Shown: in pieces, positions 1 to 10,604 of the stretch
Numbering within the stretch: position 1 is the first letter of the stretch
Layout of the letters: each line of letters begins with the position of its first letter
Source: Paralithodes platypus
Lineage: Eukaryota; Arthropoda; Malacostraca; Decapoda; Lithodidae
DNA length: 64,000 bases
Direction: 5' to 3'
Assembly (NCBI GenBank): GCA_032716605.1
Contig: CM064502.1
Coordinates: forward strand, 31,998,910-32,062,909
Program-made: the position numbers and the translations under genes
The notes under the pieces: generated by a model
Seen by the model: only the letters and a program-made list of their open reading frames with translations
The model's database searches: none
Told to the model about the DNA's origin: nothing

Positions 1-107
1 AATCGTGAAATGTAACCTCTATAACTCAAAAATAGCTAGCGCTAAGGGGCTGTAAATGTTCACACCTATTCCCTGGCTGACCCTTCCCACATGGTAGGCC
101 ATACTGT
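1..107. repeat. Fragment of TA-flanked miniature element
   Basis: This stretch resembles the body of the complete TA-flanked element at 42226-42403. Shared blocks include 'ctctataactcaaaaa', 'ggctgtaaatgttcacacc' and 'tattccctggctgaccc'. The outer end lies outside the window, so its boundary cannot be seen. No coding potential. Confidence 0.45.
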
Positions 108-269
108 AATTTACGAAATAAAAACAATGGTTGTCAGATTATAGTTTGCTGATACCTGTGTACCGTTATGTCTCTTGTTTGTGTTATACCAGAGTGAACA
201 CATCTACTGCACTGGATAACACTGAGAGGCAGGTAGAACTCGGCATGTGGTGTGAAATGTGACCTTTAA

Positions 270-618
270 GAGGCAGGTAGTTCTTTCTGGCCACCCTTCA
301 CCATCATGTTTTGACCCATTAGTTTTCAGATTTTAAGACGTTTGGCCCATTAGTTCAGCGATTTTAAGACTTTTCGCCCTATTCCATTGTCAATATTAAG
401 ACCTTTCATACCATTTAGGTGTAGATTTGTTACCTGGCGAGCTGTAATTTACGAGGAACCGGCTTTCGGCCGGGAAATTTTTCTACCGAAAGATATACAA
501 ATTTACCCCTAAAGGGGAATCTTTGGGGATAGTTTTAAAGTGTGATGGAGGTTTAGGGATGAATCAAAACAGAATTAAATCAAATAAATAAATAATCAAC
601 CAAAACATAATATACCCT
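270..618 (+). mobile_element. TTAA-flanked miniature element, family 2 (copy a)
   Basis: This is one of about eight copies in the window of a roughly 360-bp element. Its signature is a run of 'gcccattagtttt..gattttaagac' phrases, then 'ctggcgagc', then the small hairpin 'ccggctttcggccgg'. TTAA lies at 66-69 of the preceding hundred (266-269) and again at 619-622. The ends are imperfect inverted repeats beginning GGGGG or GAGG. TTAA duplication is the mark of piggyBac-type transposition. There is no transposase, so it must move, if at all, with enzyme supplied elsewhere. Confidence 0.7.
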
Positions 619-622
619 TTAA

Positions 623-1132
623 CCCCTTCTGTACCGCGACCTCTTTTTCATTTTATTCTGGCTATATTTAGACGATTGTGCTCAGTTTAAGAAGGATCTG
701 TAGTAGTTAAAATGGTGAAGTGAGATAGATCGACGCCTGTTAATTGCTGGAGGCCCTTTTTAAACTGAATATAATCGTCTAATAAGTGCCAGGATATAAT
801 GAAAAAGACATCGCCGGTATTTTTTTTTTTTTTTTTTTTCTTCTATATTCCAACTTACTTCCTCTCGGGCATAGGCTGAGAGCCTTAACATTCACCGCTT
901 TACAATGAACAGTGAAGCCCGTGAGGTCTTGTTCCAGTCTAGGGAGTGAGACATGTGAAGCACGTAGCACCTGCCATCTTGCCTTCACATGAGGCACGGT
1001 GTTCACTCATGGCCCGAAACGACTCCATCTCTGAAGCCACCTCGTTCCTGTGCTTCACTGTCTCATCCCCTACACTCGGACTCATTACACACACAACGCC
1101 ACCTGTTGAGCAGATAAGTCACCAAGAAGGGG
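623..1132 (+). mobile_element. TTAA-flanked hairpin miniature element, family 1 (copy a), split by a SINE
   Basis: The left end reads 'ccccttctgtaccgcgacc' after TTAA (619-622). The right end reads 'agaagggg' before TTAA (1133-1136). Inside, 'tagacgatt..cagtttaagaaggatc' and 'ccctttttaaactgaat..aatcgtct' are near-complementary, so the whole ~210-bp element folds on itself. A minus-strand SINE at 819-1124 separates the last few bases from the rest. The left TTAA is shared with the preceding family 2 element. Confidence 0.75.
819..1124 (-). mobile_element. tRNA-derived SINE, family S1
   Basis: Read on the minus strand, this runs from a tRNA-like head ('gagttatctgctcaacaggt', resembling an A box), through a body shared with the copies at 12455-12760 and 41008-41265, to 'ttggaatatagaag' and a poly(A) tract seen here as T at 819-840. 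It sits inside a TTAA miniature element. The A tail and reverse orientation fit LINE-assisted retroposition. Confidence 0.8.
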
Positions 1133-1335
1133 TTAACGGAATAAATACGCAATTTTCTGAATACACCTATCCGGGCTGAAGGTACGAACATAATTATCTC
1201 TAAATTATACTACTTGGAAATTGTCCCATGCCTATAATTGCAGGCTACATATATATGTATGAAAATCTCAAAATTATCTGATGAGACCAATTCCATGCAG
1301 TGCAGATCCAATGCCAGTTAGATTATTTGACTTAA

Positions 1336-1698
1336 GGGGGCAGTGGTAATTTTTTGGTCTATTTATTAATTATTTTGTTAGTAATATATTTGCTTAGTTT
1401 CCTCGCTAGACCTCCATCAAGCTGTAAATAATACCCCCCTAGACCACCCTTCAAGATAAATTTGTAAATTTTTCGGTAGAAAAATGTTCCGTCCGGTTCC
1501 TCTTAAAATTAAAAGCTCACTATCCCTCGCCAGGAAAATATTAACACCTATATGGCAGGAAGGGTCTTAAACTTGACAACGAAATGGAGGAAAAGGTGTT
1601 AAAATTAAAAAATTAATGGGCCGAATGTTTTAAAATATCATAGCTAAGGGGGCTAAACACGAATGAGAATGGGGGCCCAATGGAACAACCATCCCCCA
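1336..1698 (-). mobile_element. TTAA-flanked miniature element, family 2 (copy b, complete)
   Basis: This is the best-bounded copy, at 363 bp. TTAA stands at 1332-1335 and 1699-1702. The termini are GGGGGCAGTGG on the left and CCATCCCCCA on the right, so the ends are short imperfect inverted repeats. The internal order is the reverse complement of the other copies. It encodes no protein. Confidence 0.75.
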
Positions 1699-1872
1699 TT
1701 AATTCAATTTTATTGATTTTGTCTTTCATTTCCTGTCCAAGGTCGAGAGTAATTTTTTTACTATAACTTATTCTGGGTGTAACAAGAACCCCACCACTCA
1801 CTACATACTGTTTTTAGGGTGACAGAGTGAAGGTGTCAGCTCTCTCGCTCTCTCTCTCTCTACAGTCCGACT

Positions 1873-2640
1873 TACGCAAAAAAGTGGATTGGTCAGAAAA
1901 GTGGCAAATGCCCTTTAATGTTGACAAATGTCAAATTTTGCATGTTGGTTCTAAAAACAAAAATTATGATTATTAAATGAAAGGCCAACCAATAATAGCA
2001 ATCTCAAAGGTTAAATAAAGATCTCGGGGTTATAATATCAGAAAACCTAAAATCCTCAGAGAAATGTGCGGCTGCGGCAAATAAAGCTAACAAAGCCTTT
2101 GGATTTATCAAAAGAAATTTTTACCTATAAAATGAAAACATTATTTTGCCGTTATTCAAAAGCATTGTTACACCCCATCTTGAATATAGTGTTCAGTTCT
2201 GGTCCCCGTATCTCAAGAAGGACATTAAACAACTCGAATCTGTGCAGCGTAGAGCAACTAAACTAAGTCCCTCTCTGAAAAACAAGCCATATTATGAAAG
2301 ATTAAACAAATTAAATTTGTTCTTGCTAAAGAAAAGGAGGTTGCGAGGCCAACTTATCGAGTGTTTTAAGATACTGAAAGGATTTGACAGAGTAGATATC
2401 AGTGCACTGTTCACGATTAATAATATTGCTGCAACCCAAGGTAATGGAATCAAATTAATTAGAAAAAAGGTATCCTTAGATGTGACACAAAATGTGTTCA
2501 CATACTATGTGGTTAAAGAGTGGAATAGTTTACTAAGGGAGTTGGTCGACAGTAATTCTATTGATACGTTTAAGAAAAGACTGGACGATCATCTAATGAA
2601 GATTGGATTAATATGAATTAATCAGAAGGCATGTGTAAAT
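1873..2640 (+). pseudogene. CR1-like LINE, 3' fragment of reverse transcriptase ORF
   Basis: The fragment enters at the region after the RT catalytic site ('WQMPFNVDKCQILHVGS'-like, with stops and shifts). From 2146 it runs open to 2616: a 'Y(S/C)VQFWSPY..KDI..LE.VQRRATKL' block, then 'LRGQLIECFKILKG', and finally the 'VVKEWNSL' C-terminal box. This is the typical tail of CR1-clade polymerases. It is 5'-truncated just after a CT microsatellite. It is a different subfamily from the CR1 copies at 38917, 55021 and 63168. Frame breaks upstream of 2146 make it non-functional. Confidence 0.8.
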
Positions 2641-2887
2641 TCCTTTTCAAACTATATTCTTCCTATAATATATGCAAACTTTCCTTGTAGGCATTTCCCG
2701 ACCCATAAGGTTACACTTCATCCTATTTTCCGGTACGGCTATTTAGCCGGAGGGAGCGGAGGGTGGGGAGAGAGCCTTCTACTTTATTGTCCGCTTCTTC
2801 CACTATAAACTGTCCCTGTCTAGTATTATTATTGCCGGACCACCTAGTTGGGACCGCAAGGTCTGTGTGGTCTGAGTACCTGTGTAA

Positions 2888-2921
2888 CTCTGTGTAACTC
2901 TCTCTCTTTCATTCTCTCTCC

Positions 2922-2952
<31 letters not shown>

Positions 2953-2954
2953 AA
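2888..2954. repeat. (CT)n then (CA)n microsatellite
   Basis: 'ctctctctttcattctctct..' passes into about twelve CA units and ends at 'acaacact'. Simple-sequence tract. Confidence 0.9.
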
Positions 2955-3042
2955 CACTGACCCCCGACCCCTCTTCTATAAACAGGGTCGGCTTGAGCGG
3001 GACAAAGCGTACAGATAACAACTACGATTCAGTATAAGAGGA

Positions 3043-3111
3043 GTGGGTGGGGTTAGGGGGCCTGGGTGGGGCTAGGGGGCCTGGGTGGGGCTAGGGGGCC
3101 TGGGTGGGGAT
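3043..3111 (+). repeat. G-rich 19-bp tandem repeat
   Basis: About 3.5 copies of a 19-bp unit 'gggggcctgggtggggcta', with a degenerate first copy. Each unit has three G-runs of three or more, so the plus strand can in principle form G-quadruplexes. Confidence 0.85.
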
Positions 3112-3537
3112 AGATAACTGTTTAGCAGATTTGTCTAGTTACCGTCAAAGGGGTAATTGTGGACACCTACAGCAATTGAGGACAGTCCATAAAACCCTTA
3201 TTATTCAATATATAGAAATCTTATTAATTCAAACATACACAACCCTATTAAGCGATAATTTTGCTTAAGACAGAAATCCTGAATAATTATAATTGAAGTT
3301 TTAATGAACTGTCCTGAATTACCCCAGGTGTTCACAATTACCCTCTTTGACGGACCCAATTGTTTTTGGCATTACACAGGTGATTATTTTCTTCCACTTC
3401 AATTAATGAGCTGCACAAACGTATGCCATTTAGTAACGACTTATTTGTATTACGCTTTCAGCATCTATTTTTGTGTATATTTACTATTTATATTTTTGAC
3501 TTAACAGTAAATGAAATACAATGCAACAAGGTGCCTA

Positions 3538-3722
3538 AATGGGGGATGGTTGGCGTTTCTGGCCACTCTTCTCCTTCATGCTTAGCCCCATTAGTTTTCA
3601 GATTATAAGACGTTCAGCCCATTAGTTTGGCGAGTTTAAGATCTTTCACCTAATTCTCTTGTCAATATTCAGACCTTTCGTGCCAATTAAATGTCGATTT
3701 TTTCCCCTAGCGAGCCAATAAT
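3538..3722 (+). mobile_element. TTAA-type miniature element, family 2 (copy c, 3'-truncated)
   Basis: This starts 'gggggatggttggcgtttctgg' and carries the 'agccccattagttttcagatt' and 'tttgtgccaatta' phrases of the family, but stops at 'tagcgagcc' before the hairpin. The outer half is missing. Confidence 0.65.
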
Positions 3723-4510
3723 AAACGGTTAAACCCTACCCCTTAATATACACTTACTAAACTATCAAATAATAGATTCTCATGCAAGAGTAAAACAATA
3801 CTTTTACATTGATACTATCACCACATTTGTATTTGGAAGGCTACCCCAAGTGCTGCCCAAAGTCTAATATATTTTACATTCATATTTGACGCTTCCTTGG
3901 AACCCTGTAACTGTAACAAAGCACATAATTGACTCTCCCCTCTATCTGTCCCATCAAACACTCCATCCATCACACCAGGGCAAGCGGCCACTCTATTTCA
4001 TTATTGTCGCATTACCAGAGGAGAGTGGATAGCTGCCCACATTTTGTACACTCGAAAAAAAAAGAATTTACACTAACGCTCTAAACATTCTGGATGTGGG
4101 TCGAAATCTTGTGATAATACCTCATAAACGTAGGTTTCACTCGATTCATTCCGTTCACACAAGATTATATACTGCTCACCAGTGTTGTTTTTATTTCGAC
4201 TATTATCTTCATCGCAACACGCTACAATTCATCAATGAGTTTTTTGTATTGAAATACGGGGAATAATTCATAACAAATATTAATATCGTCTATCATATTC
4301 AGTACACAAACAAACTACTTAGAGGTTGAAATACATTTATGTAATTTTATAATAATTAGGTTATAAATCATATAATGTGTTGGGAAGATACGAGTCGTTT
4401 ACAAATGATTAAGCATACTTTAACGTTATATGTTATGTCCTTAAAAATACGTGATGGTGAACAGCTGCCCCAATCTCTACATCCCAAACGGTCCCTTGTG
4501 CTAATAAGTC
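3723..4510. other. Unannotated AT-rich spacer
   Basis: I see no coding frame of note and no repeat seen elsewhere in the window. It holds only short A-runs and isolated low-complexity patches. Confidence 0.5.
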
Positions 4511-4735
4511 TCAGAGCCGTGTTGCCAATTTAGCTACTTCCCAGCTAGATCTAGAGGTATTTACTTCGATAAAGAGGCAAAGCTCTACACCTTGCAGCAT
4601 TAATTCTAACGATATTCTGAAGATTTTCACGATTTTAGAATGACATTATAGAGATTGTAAGATTATTCTAGAGATTTTCGGCATATATTACTCTTTAGCG
4701 GACTTGATTTGGTAACCTTGGGGCCTTAGTCCCCG
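4511..4735 (+). repeat. Interspersed repeat family 3 (copy a)
   Basis: This matches 5847-6053. Both begin 'gtgttgccaatttag', contain 'ctagagatat..tctagaggcaaa' and 'attttagaa', and end 'gcggacttgatttggtaa'. The two ends are loosely complementary (GTTGCCAA against TTTGGTAA), suggesting a short DNA transposon remnant. I could not settle a target duplication. Confidence 0.6.
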
Positions 4736-5060
4736 GCCATCATGCCTCACTGTCCCCGTGCCAACCCAACCTGGTTCACAGAGTCCACCCTCCTTTCAAT
4801 GGTACTGCCTCAATGTATCCTATAATACTATACCGTGTTCCAAATATGTAGGCCAAAACTTAAGTCCACTCAGATGGGAATAATATTTCTGTATATGCTT
4901 TGGTGATTTTAGTGTACATCAGTCATGACTTCAGTGGCGATCACAGGTGTGCCCATATGACGTAAGCATATATATTCAGCAAGCTATTACAGGTGTGATA
5001 ATCTAGCGAAATACACGTGGGTTAGTGCAGGTGTGCTATGACTCACAGTGCAGATGTTGC

Positions 5061-5285
5061 TTTTTCTGGACCCCCTTCTTTTTGAAATTTTAAGACGTTC
5101 CTACCTTTAATTCGTCGATTATGAGACACTTCGTCCCATTTTGTTTTCAATATCAAACCTTTCGTGCCATTTAGGTGTCTAATTTTGGAGGAACCAGCCT
5201 TTGGCCGGGAAATATGTCTACCGAAAAAGATACAAGTTTATCTCAAAGAGGTATCTTGAGGATAATGTATTGAGTAGCTATTGAG
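5061..5285 (+). mobile_element. TTAA-type miniature element, family 2 (copy d)
   Basis: It has the family phrases 'tttttctggacccccttct', 'ttaagacgttc', 'tttcgtgccatttaggtgtc' and 'ggccgggaaatatgtctaccg'. The 'ctggcgagc' part and both outer ends are degraded. Confidence 0.6.
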
Positions 5286-5507
5286 ACAAATATAATCAAT
5301 TAAATAGTATACTGTCTATATCTCCATGTAACAAATGCAAGTTTTTACCCCGAAATTATTCCTGATTCCTCTGTCCTTCATAGTTCAAACGATTTTAGGA
5401 CCATTGATTTTGATGGGTGACTGTACCTCGACAAATAAAATCAAAAAATGCCAAGCCACCCGAGAGTATGTTTTTCGGTATCATATAATTATCGGCAAGT
5501 CTGGTAC

Positions 5508-5640
5508 CCCTTCTGTACCAGCTATGTCGTTTTAATTTTGTTGTAGCTATATTTAGACGATTTTGTGCCATTTAAGTAGGATCTGTGGTAGTAAAAAGGG
5601 TTAATTAAGATAGTATGTAGCATTTTTATCGGCACACGTC
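5508..5640 (+). mobile_element. TTAA hairpin element, family 1 (copy b, left half)
   Basis: 'accccttctgtaccagctatgtcg' and 'gctatatttagacgatttt' match the left half of the family. After the 'agtaaaaagggttaattaagata' block the similarity ends and no right half follows. Confidence 0.6.
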
Positions 5641-5846
5641 TTTCTTAAGCTGACATTAGCTAATTTTACTCGAACATCAAAGAGACAGAAGTATCTCGAT
5701 TACTTTGGTTCCTACAGGATCTATATAAGCCAGTTAAAATCGTTTAATGATAGCCAAACTCATACAAAGAAAAGGCGTAGTTGTTTTGAAAGACAGATCA
5801 TTAAGCGGGACTTTAACAAAAGAAGATCTCTAGAGGTGTTTGAAGT

Positions 5847-6053
5847 AGTGTTGCCAATTTAGTTAGTTTCCCGCTAGAACTAGAGATATCTACTTGTATC
5901 TAGAGGCAAATATTTACATCTAGCGACATAAATTCTAGCGATATTTTGGAGATTTCAGCCATTTTAGAACGGTATTTTAGAAAATGTGGCATTATTGTAG
6001 CGATATTCGGCTTTATGTAATATCTAGCGGACTTGATTTGGTAAACCCTGGTT
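5847..6053 (+). repeat. Interspersed repeat family 3 (copy b)
   Basis: Second copy of the repeat at 4511-4735, same orientation. It ends 'gcggacttgatttggtaaaccctgg' shortly before the minisatellite. Confidence 0.6.
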
Positions 6054-6179
6054 CGGAGGCATGTTGGTGGTCGGTGATGTGGCAGCCGTTCTCACTTGAC
6101 TAATCTATCCGTTAGGCACGACCGGTGTGATGCATGGTGTTTAAGTGCATGACAGATTACCAGAGCCATAGGAACAGAC

Positions 6180-7148
6180 TCGGTACATTATGGCGCGAGG
6201 ATTGTACATTATGGTGTGGGGTTGGTACATTGTGGTGTGGGGTTGGTACATTATGGCGCGGGGTTTGTACATTATGGCGCGGGGTTTGTACATTATGGTG
6301 CGGCGTTTGTACATTATGGAGTGGGGTTTGTACATTATGGTGCGGTAATTCGTACATAATGGCGTGGGATTGGTACATTATGGTGTGGGGTTGGTACATT
6401 ACGGCGCGGGGTTTGTACATTATGGTGCGGGGTTTGTACATTATGGTGCAGGGTTTGTACATTATGGTGCAGGGTTTGTACATTATGGTGCGGGGTTTGC
6501 ACATTATGGTGCGGGGTTTGTACATTATGGTGCGGGGTTTGTATATTATGGTGCGGGGTTTGTACATTATGGTACAGGGTTTGTACATTATGGTGCGGGG
6601 TTTGTACATTATGGCGTGGGATTGGTACATTATGGTGTGGGGTTGGTATATTATGGTGCGGGGTTTGTACATTATGGTGTGGGATTTGTACATTATGGTG
6701 CGGGGTTTGTACATTATGGCGTGGGATTGGTACATTATGGTGTTGGGTTGGTACATTATGGTGTGGGGTTGGTACATTTTGGCACCGGGTTTGTACATTA
6801 TGGTGCAGGGTTTGTACATTATGGTGCGGGGTTTGTACATTATGGTGGGGGTTTGTACATTATGGTGCGGGGTTTGCACATTATGGCACGGGGTTGGTAC
6901 ATTATGGTGCGGGGTTTGTACATTATGGTGCGGGGTTTGTACATTATGGTGCGGGATTGGTACATTATGGTGTGGGGTTGGTACATTATGGTGCGGGGTT
7001 GGTACATTATGGTGCGGGGTTTGTACATTATGGTGCGGGGTTTGTACATTATGGCGCGGGGTTGGTACATTATGGTGCGGGGTTTGTACATTATGGTGCG
7101 GGGTTTGTACATTATGGTGCAGGGTTTGTACATTATGGTGCGGGGTTT
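6180..7148 (+). repeat. 21-bp minisatellite, about 46 units
   Basis: The unit is 'gtacattatggtgcggggttt' with variants at two spots: 'tttg/ttgg' before 'tacatt', and 'gtgcgg/gcgtgg/gtgtgg' after 'atgg'. Because 21 is divisible by three and the unit contains few stop triplets, five of the six frames stay open through much of the array. These frames read repeats such as VHYGAGF, YIMVRGL and TLWCGVC and should not be taken as genes. Variant types recur in blocks, suggesting a higher-order pattern. The array is cut by LTR element A and resumes at 15894-15957. Confidence 0.95.
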
Positions 7149-7458
7149 TGTAATGCCTGCAGCTTAGCAGAACGCTACGTGGGCTCAGCCGCTCGCTAGG
7201 CCACTCGCTAACACTCGCCAGGGCAATGAATTTGGCTACAGTCTATCTACCATGTTGTACTTTCTTTCTTGTGAATCGTCATGTCACAGGCAGTACAGAA
7301 GTGGTCTTTATTTTCGCATTTTCGCCTGTGACAATGCATTATATTTTATATCATCAGTTATAAGTTTAATGTATAAGACTGAATGATACAGCTAGAGAGT
7401 GTGAGTGAGTAAGTACAGGAGGCAGAGGGTAGTCGCGTAGTGTTACACGTTGTCTCGG

Positions 7459-7466
7459 TGACGTCA
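7459..7466 (+). promoter_or_regulatory. CRE-like TGACGTCA palindrome in U3
   Basis: A perfect TGACGTCA lies about 310 bp into the LTR. The same octamer sits at a comparable place in the LTRs of element C (46501, 52541). A bZIP (CREB/ATF) site is the natural reading; binding is inferred. Confidence 0.45.
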
Positions 7467-8509
7467 TGCCATGGCCGGGCCCTCTGAGTGGCTGGCTGCC
7501 TCACCACCCTCCCGCCGCGTCAGGAAGTGGTCCCCCCCGCACTCCCTGCTGCCTTGTGTCTTCCTTGCTCAGAGCTTGCCTGACCAGCATACCCTTCACA
7601 CCTCCCTTACCACCTGTCCCCGACTTCTACCTATAGAGCACTTTCTCTCTCTCTCAACTTCTTACCTCTCATTCTTTCACTCTATTTAACATCATAACTC
7701 CCCTTTGGTTCTGCACGATTTCATATATCGGCCATCGTATTATATGCTGAAGCTCTCAGATATTACATGTTTAGTTAGGCATTTTGGAAGGGTTACCATT
7801 TTGTCTGTAGAGGTTCGACACACTCACGGTGTCTCCCTACCTTTTTTCTTGGCTGTCTGCTGGGCTATTAAATGCTAGACTGGGGTGAGGCTATTGTTGT
7901 TGTGATTTCCGATGTGTACCAGGTTTTGTTGAACCTGTACAATCGCAACGGATACGTGGGAAGCCTAGGTGGTCTTTCTGACTGTGTACCTTGTGAGTTT
8001 AGCACTGTGTTGCGAGTGAGGGCTTTTGCCTCTGCCACCCAACACTGTGCTAACTCGTTTTGCTTTGACTTTGAGAGGGTCGCCAGGAGAGCACCAAATA
8101 CTAGCGATCTGGATCTCTCAAGAGAGCACCCCGTCATTTAAAGTAATTAGGCCGTACAGACTTAAGGACCTCGCTAGGCTACGAGCCGCTTGCTCAGCCA
8201 TTGTTTCCTAGCCTATTACATCCCAGCTAGACTTTATTCGCCTAGCAGACACCCGATCAAGATTATAAACTCTTATGTTATGTATGCAGCATTTTTATTC
8301 ACGTTGATTGTAAGCCTTGGTTGTTGTTGAGTTGCACAACCCGAGCAGGCTTTTTGAGTTGCCTGAGGAAGTACTTCTTTTGTTGTTGGAGATAATACTA
8401 TTGTGAATTTATCGTTATTCCCGTGCCAGTTAAAACTGTATGTCCCTACACTTGTCATATCTTGTTCCTGCTTTATATAACAGTTCAAAATCCGATTCGA
8501 TCATCTTAA

Positions 8510-10604
8510 CCCTGGACAGGTTTCGCGTTCTAACGCGTACGGTAAAGGAAACGAGGGTCGAAAGTGGCACGCCGCACTAAAATATTCGCCAAAAATCAGG
8601 TAATTGAGATAGATTTTTTGTCTACATTTGAACATGTAATATAAGGAATGCTTAATCGAATGTGAAGTGGAATTGAAAATCAGAGTGATTTTTATATTTT
8701 TAATGATTATTCTAGAAAAATAACTTAAGAAAATGACTAAGTTTACTAAAAAATAAAAATAAATACTTAAAGTTCCCTGAGGATAGTGAAACTCTGGTGA
8801 CTAGTAGGGGGATGGTGTGGACCTCATCAGCTGCAGTCTTGTCGACCTGGGTCCCATAGGGCGCGATCTGTGCAAAGAATAAAAAGGGTTAATTTCGAAA
8901 ACTTCAAAAAATGATCAATGGTTTACAGAAAATCATTAGGGTGCCTAAATATTGGTGGATTTAGCTGAAACTTTGTCAGAATAGTGCCAACCAACACTGG
9001 AACACAGGGAAACCCTAAATATTGAGATCAGAACTAGTAAATAGCAATGACATAGCATTGTGTACACTTAACTCCGAGACGTCAGACAGTTTTCGGCAAA
9101 AATTTGAGAGAAAAAAAAATTCATAACTGAACAAATTGTCTATGAATCTGCCTATAAATCACCATGGACATTCCTAAAACAACCTAAGAACAATATCAGT
9201 ATGAATAATGGGGGTTTGGAATAGTTATACACACACAGTACTGAAAGGGTTAACCTTATCTCCCAGCACCGCTCCGGCCGCAACCCTCTGAAAGTAGACA
9301 ACACTTTCCACAATGTATAGGATGATTATAAATGCATGGATTTTGATCACAACTCATGTGAATGATGAATACTGCTTGAATAATACATACTACACCCTAA
9401 AAATATTAAAAAATATAAAAAAAAAAAAAATTGGGGCATAAACAGGTAAGTACTTGGTAAATTTCAATCAGCAGGAACAGGTTAAAATGGTAATAAAAAG
9501 GGTAGCTTGTCCCTGGGCAACTGGGGGCATGACAGGTAACTAATTGGTACCAATCAATCAGCAGGAAACCAGGTAAAATTATAAGGAAATAGGTAGGTAG
9601 TCACTGGGGGCACAACAGGTAAGTACTTTGTCAAATTCAATCACCAGGAACAGGTAAAATGGTAATAAAATGGGTAGCTTGTCCCTGGGCAACTGGGGGC
9701 ATGACAGGTAACTAATTGGTACCAATCAATCAGCAGAAACCAGGTAAAATTATAAGGAAATGGGTAGGTAGTCACTGGGGGCACAACTTGTAAGTACTTG
9801 TCAAATTCAATCACCAGGAACAGGTAAAATGGTAATAAAATGGGTAGCTTGTCCCTGGGCAACTGGGGGCATGACAGGTAACTAATTGGTACCAATCAAT
9901 CAGCAGAAACCAGGTAAAATTATAAGGAAATTGGTAGGTAGTCACTGGGGGCACAACAGGTAAGTACTTTGTCAAATTCAATCACCAGGAACAGGTAAAA
10001 TGGTAATAAAATGGGTAGCTTGTCCCTGGGCAACTGGGTGCATGACAGGTAACTAATTGGTACCAATCAATCAGCAGAAACCAGGTAAAATGATAAGGAA
10101 ATGGGTAGGTAGTCCACTGGGGCATAACAGGTAAGTACTTTGTCAAATTCAATGAGGAAATACACCAATAGCGAAATCAGAAAAAAAAACAAGAAAAAAA
10201 AAACAAGAAAAAAAAAATTGTGGCGGCATATGGCAACTCAGATATCTGGCAACAGTCAGGACACGACGTCACACAATCTAGCCATCATGTGTAGAAGACT
10301 GAAAGTCCTAAGTCTATTACAAAGGCATGAAACATATGATTACTGTAACTTTCAACAAATATGGTACAAAAACTTACTGTGTTTACTGGGTCATATGTGG
10401 CACCGGAAAAGGGGTGAAAGGGTTGTGGTGGGAGGAGCGAGCGGCGCAGGTCTGTCTTTGGTGGGGTCCCAGCTCCTACTGATAGATGGCTTGCCTCACC
10501 AGGAAATTCAGCCTCCTATTGGCTCCCCCGGTCACGTGACATGCAAGCATAGACAAAGGCGGATTTTCGCGTTCCTTAAATGACCCCACGAATCCTGTCC
10601 AGGG
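8510..10604. mobile_element. piggyBac-like non-autonomous transposon
   Basis: The termini are inverted repeats CCCTGGACAGG(T/A)TTCG, flanked by TTAA at 8506-8509 and 10605-10608. The same LTR segment without the insertion occurs at 12871-12900 ('gatcatcttaagcagcatc'), which proves the exact insertion point and the TTAA duplication. The 2095-bp interior has no transposase frame. The longest open stretch (about 10155-10583) is lysine-rich low complexity. A 171-bp tandem array fills 9440-10155. Confidence 0.9.
9440..10155 (+). repeat. ~171-bp tandem repeat, about four units, inside the piggyBac-like element
   Basis: 'aacaggtaagtactt..tcaaattcaatca' recurs near 9450, 9613, 9783, 9954 and 10126. 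Each unit is made of two related halves. One has 'caccaggaacaggtaaaatggtaataaaatggg' and the other 'cagcagaaaccaggtaaaattataaggaaatggg', so the array is a dimer-based satellite. The units are nearly identical, indicating recent amplification. Confidence 0.9.

Noticed and set aside
6134..7199. Several long open frames (up to 339 codons) on both strands
   Set aside because: They are translations of a 21-bp minisatellite whose unit length is a multiple of three. Five frames are open at once and none shows normal codon use or a start/stop context of its own.
9440..10155. CRISPR-like array
   Set aside because: Units are adjacent with no unique spacers, and the context is eukaryotic.
10155..10583. 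147-codon frame inside the piggyBac-like element
   Set aside because: It starts in poly-lysine low complexity, has no transposase motif and crosses the element's tandem array edge.
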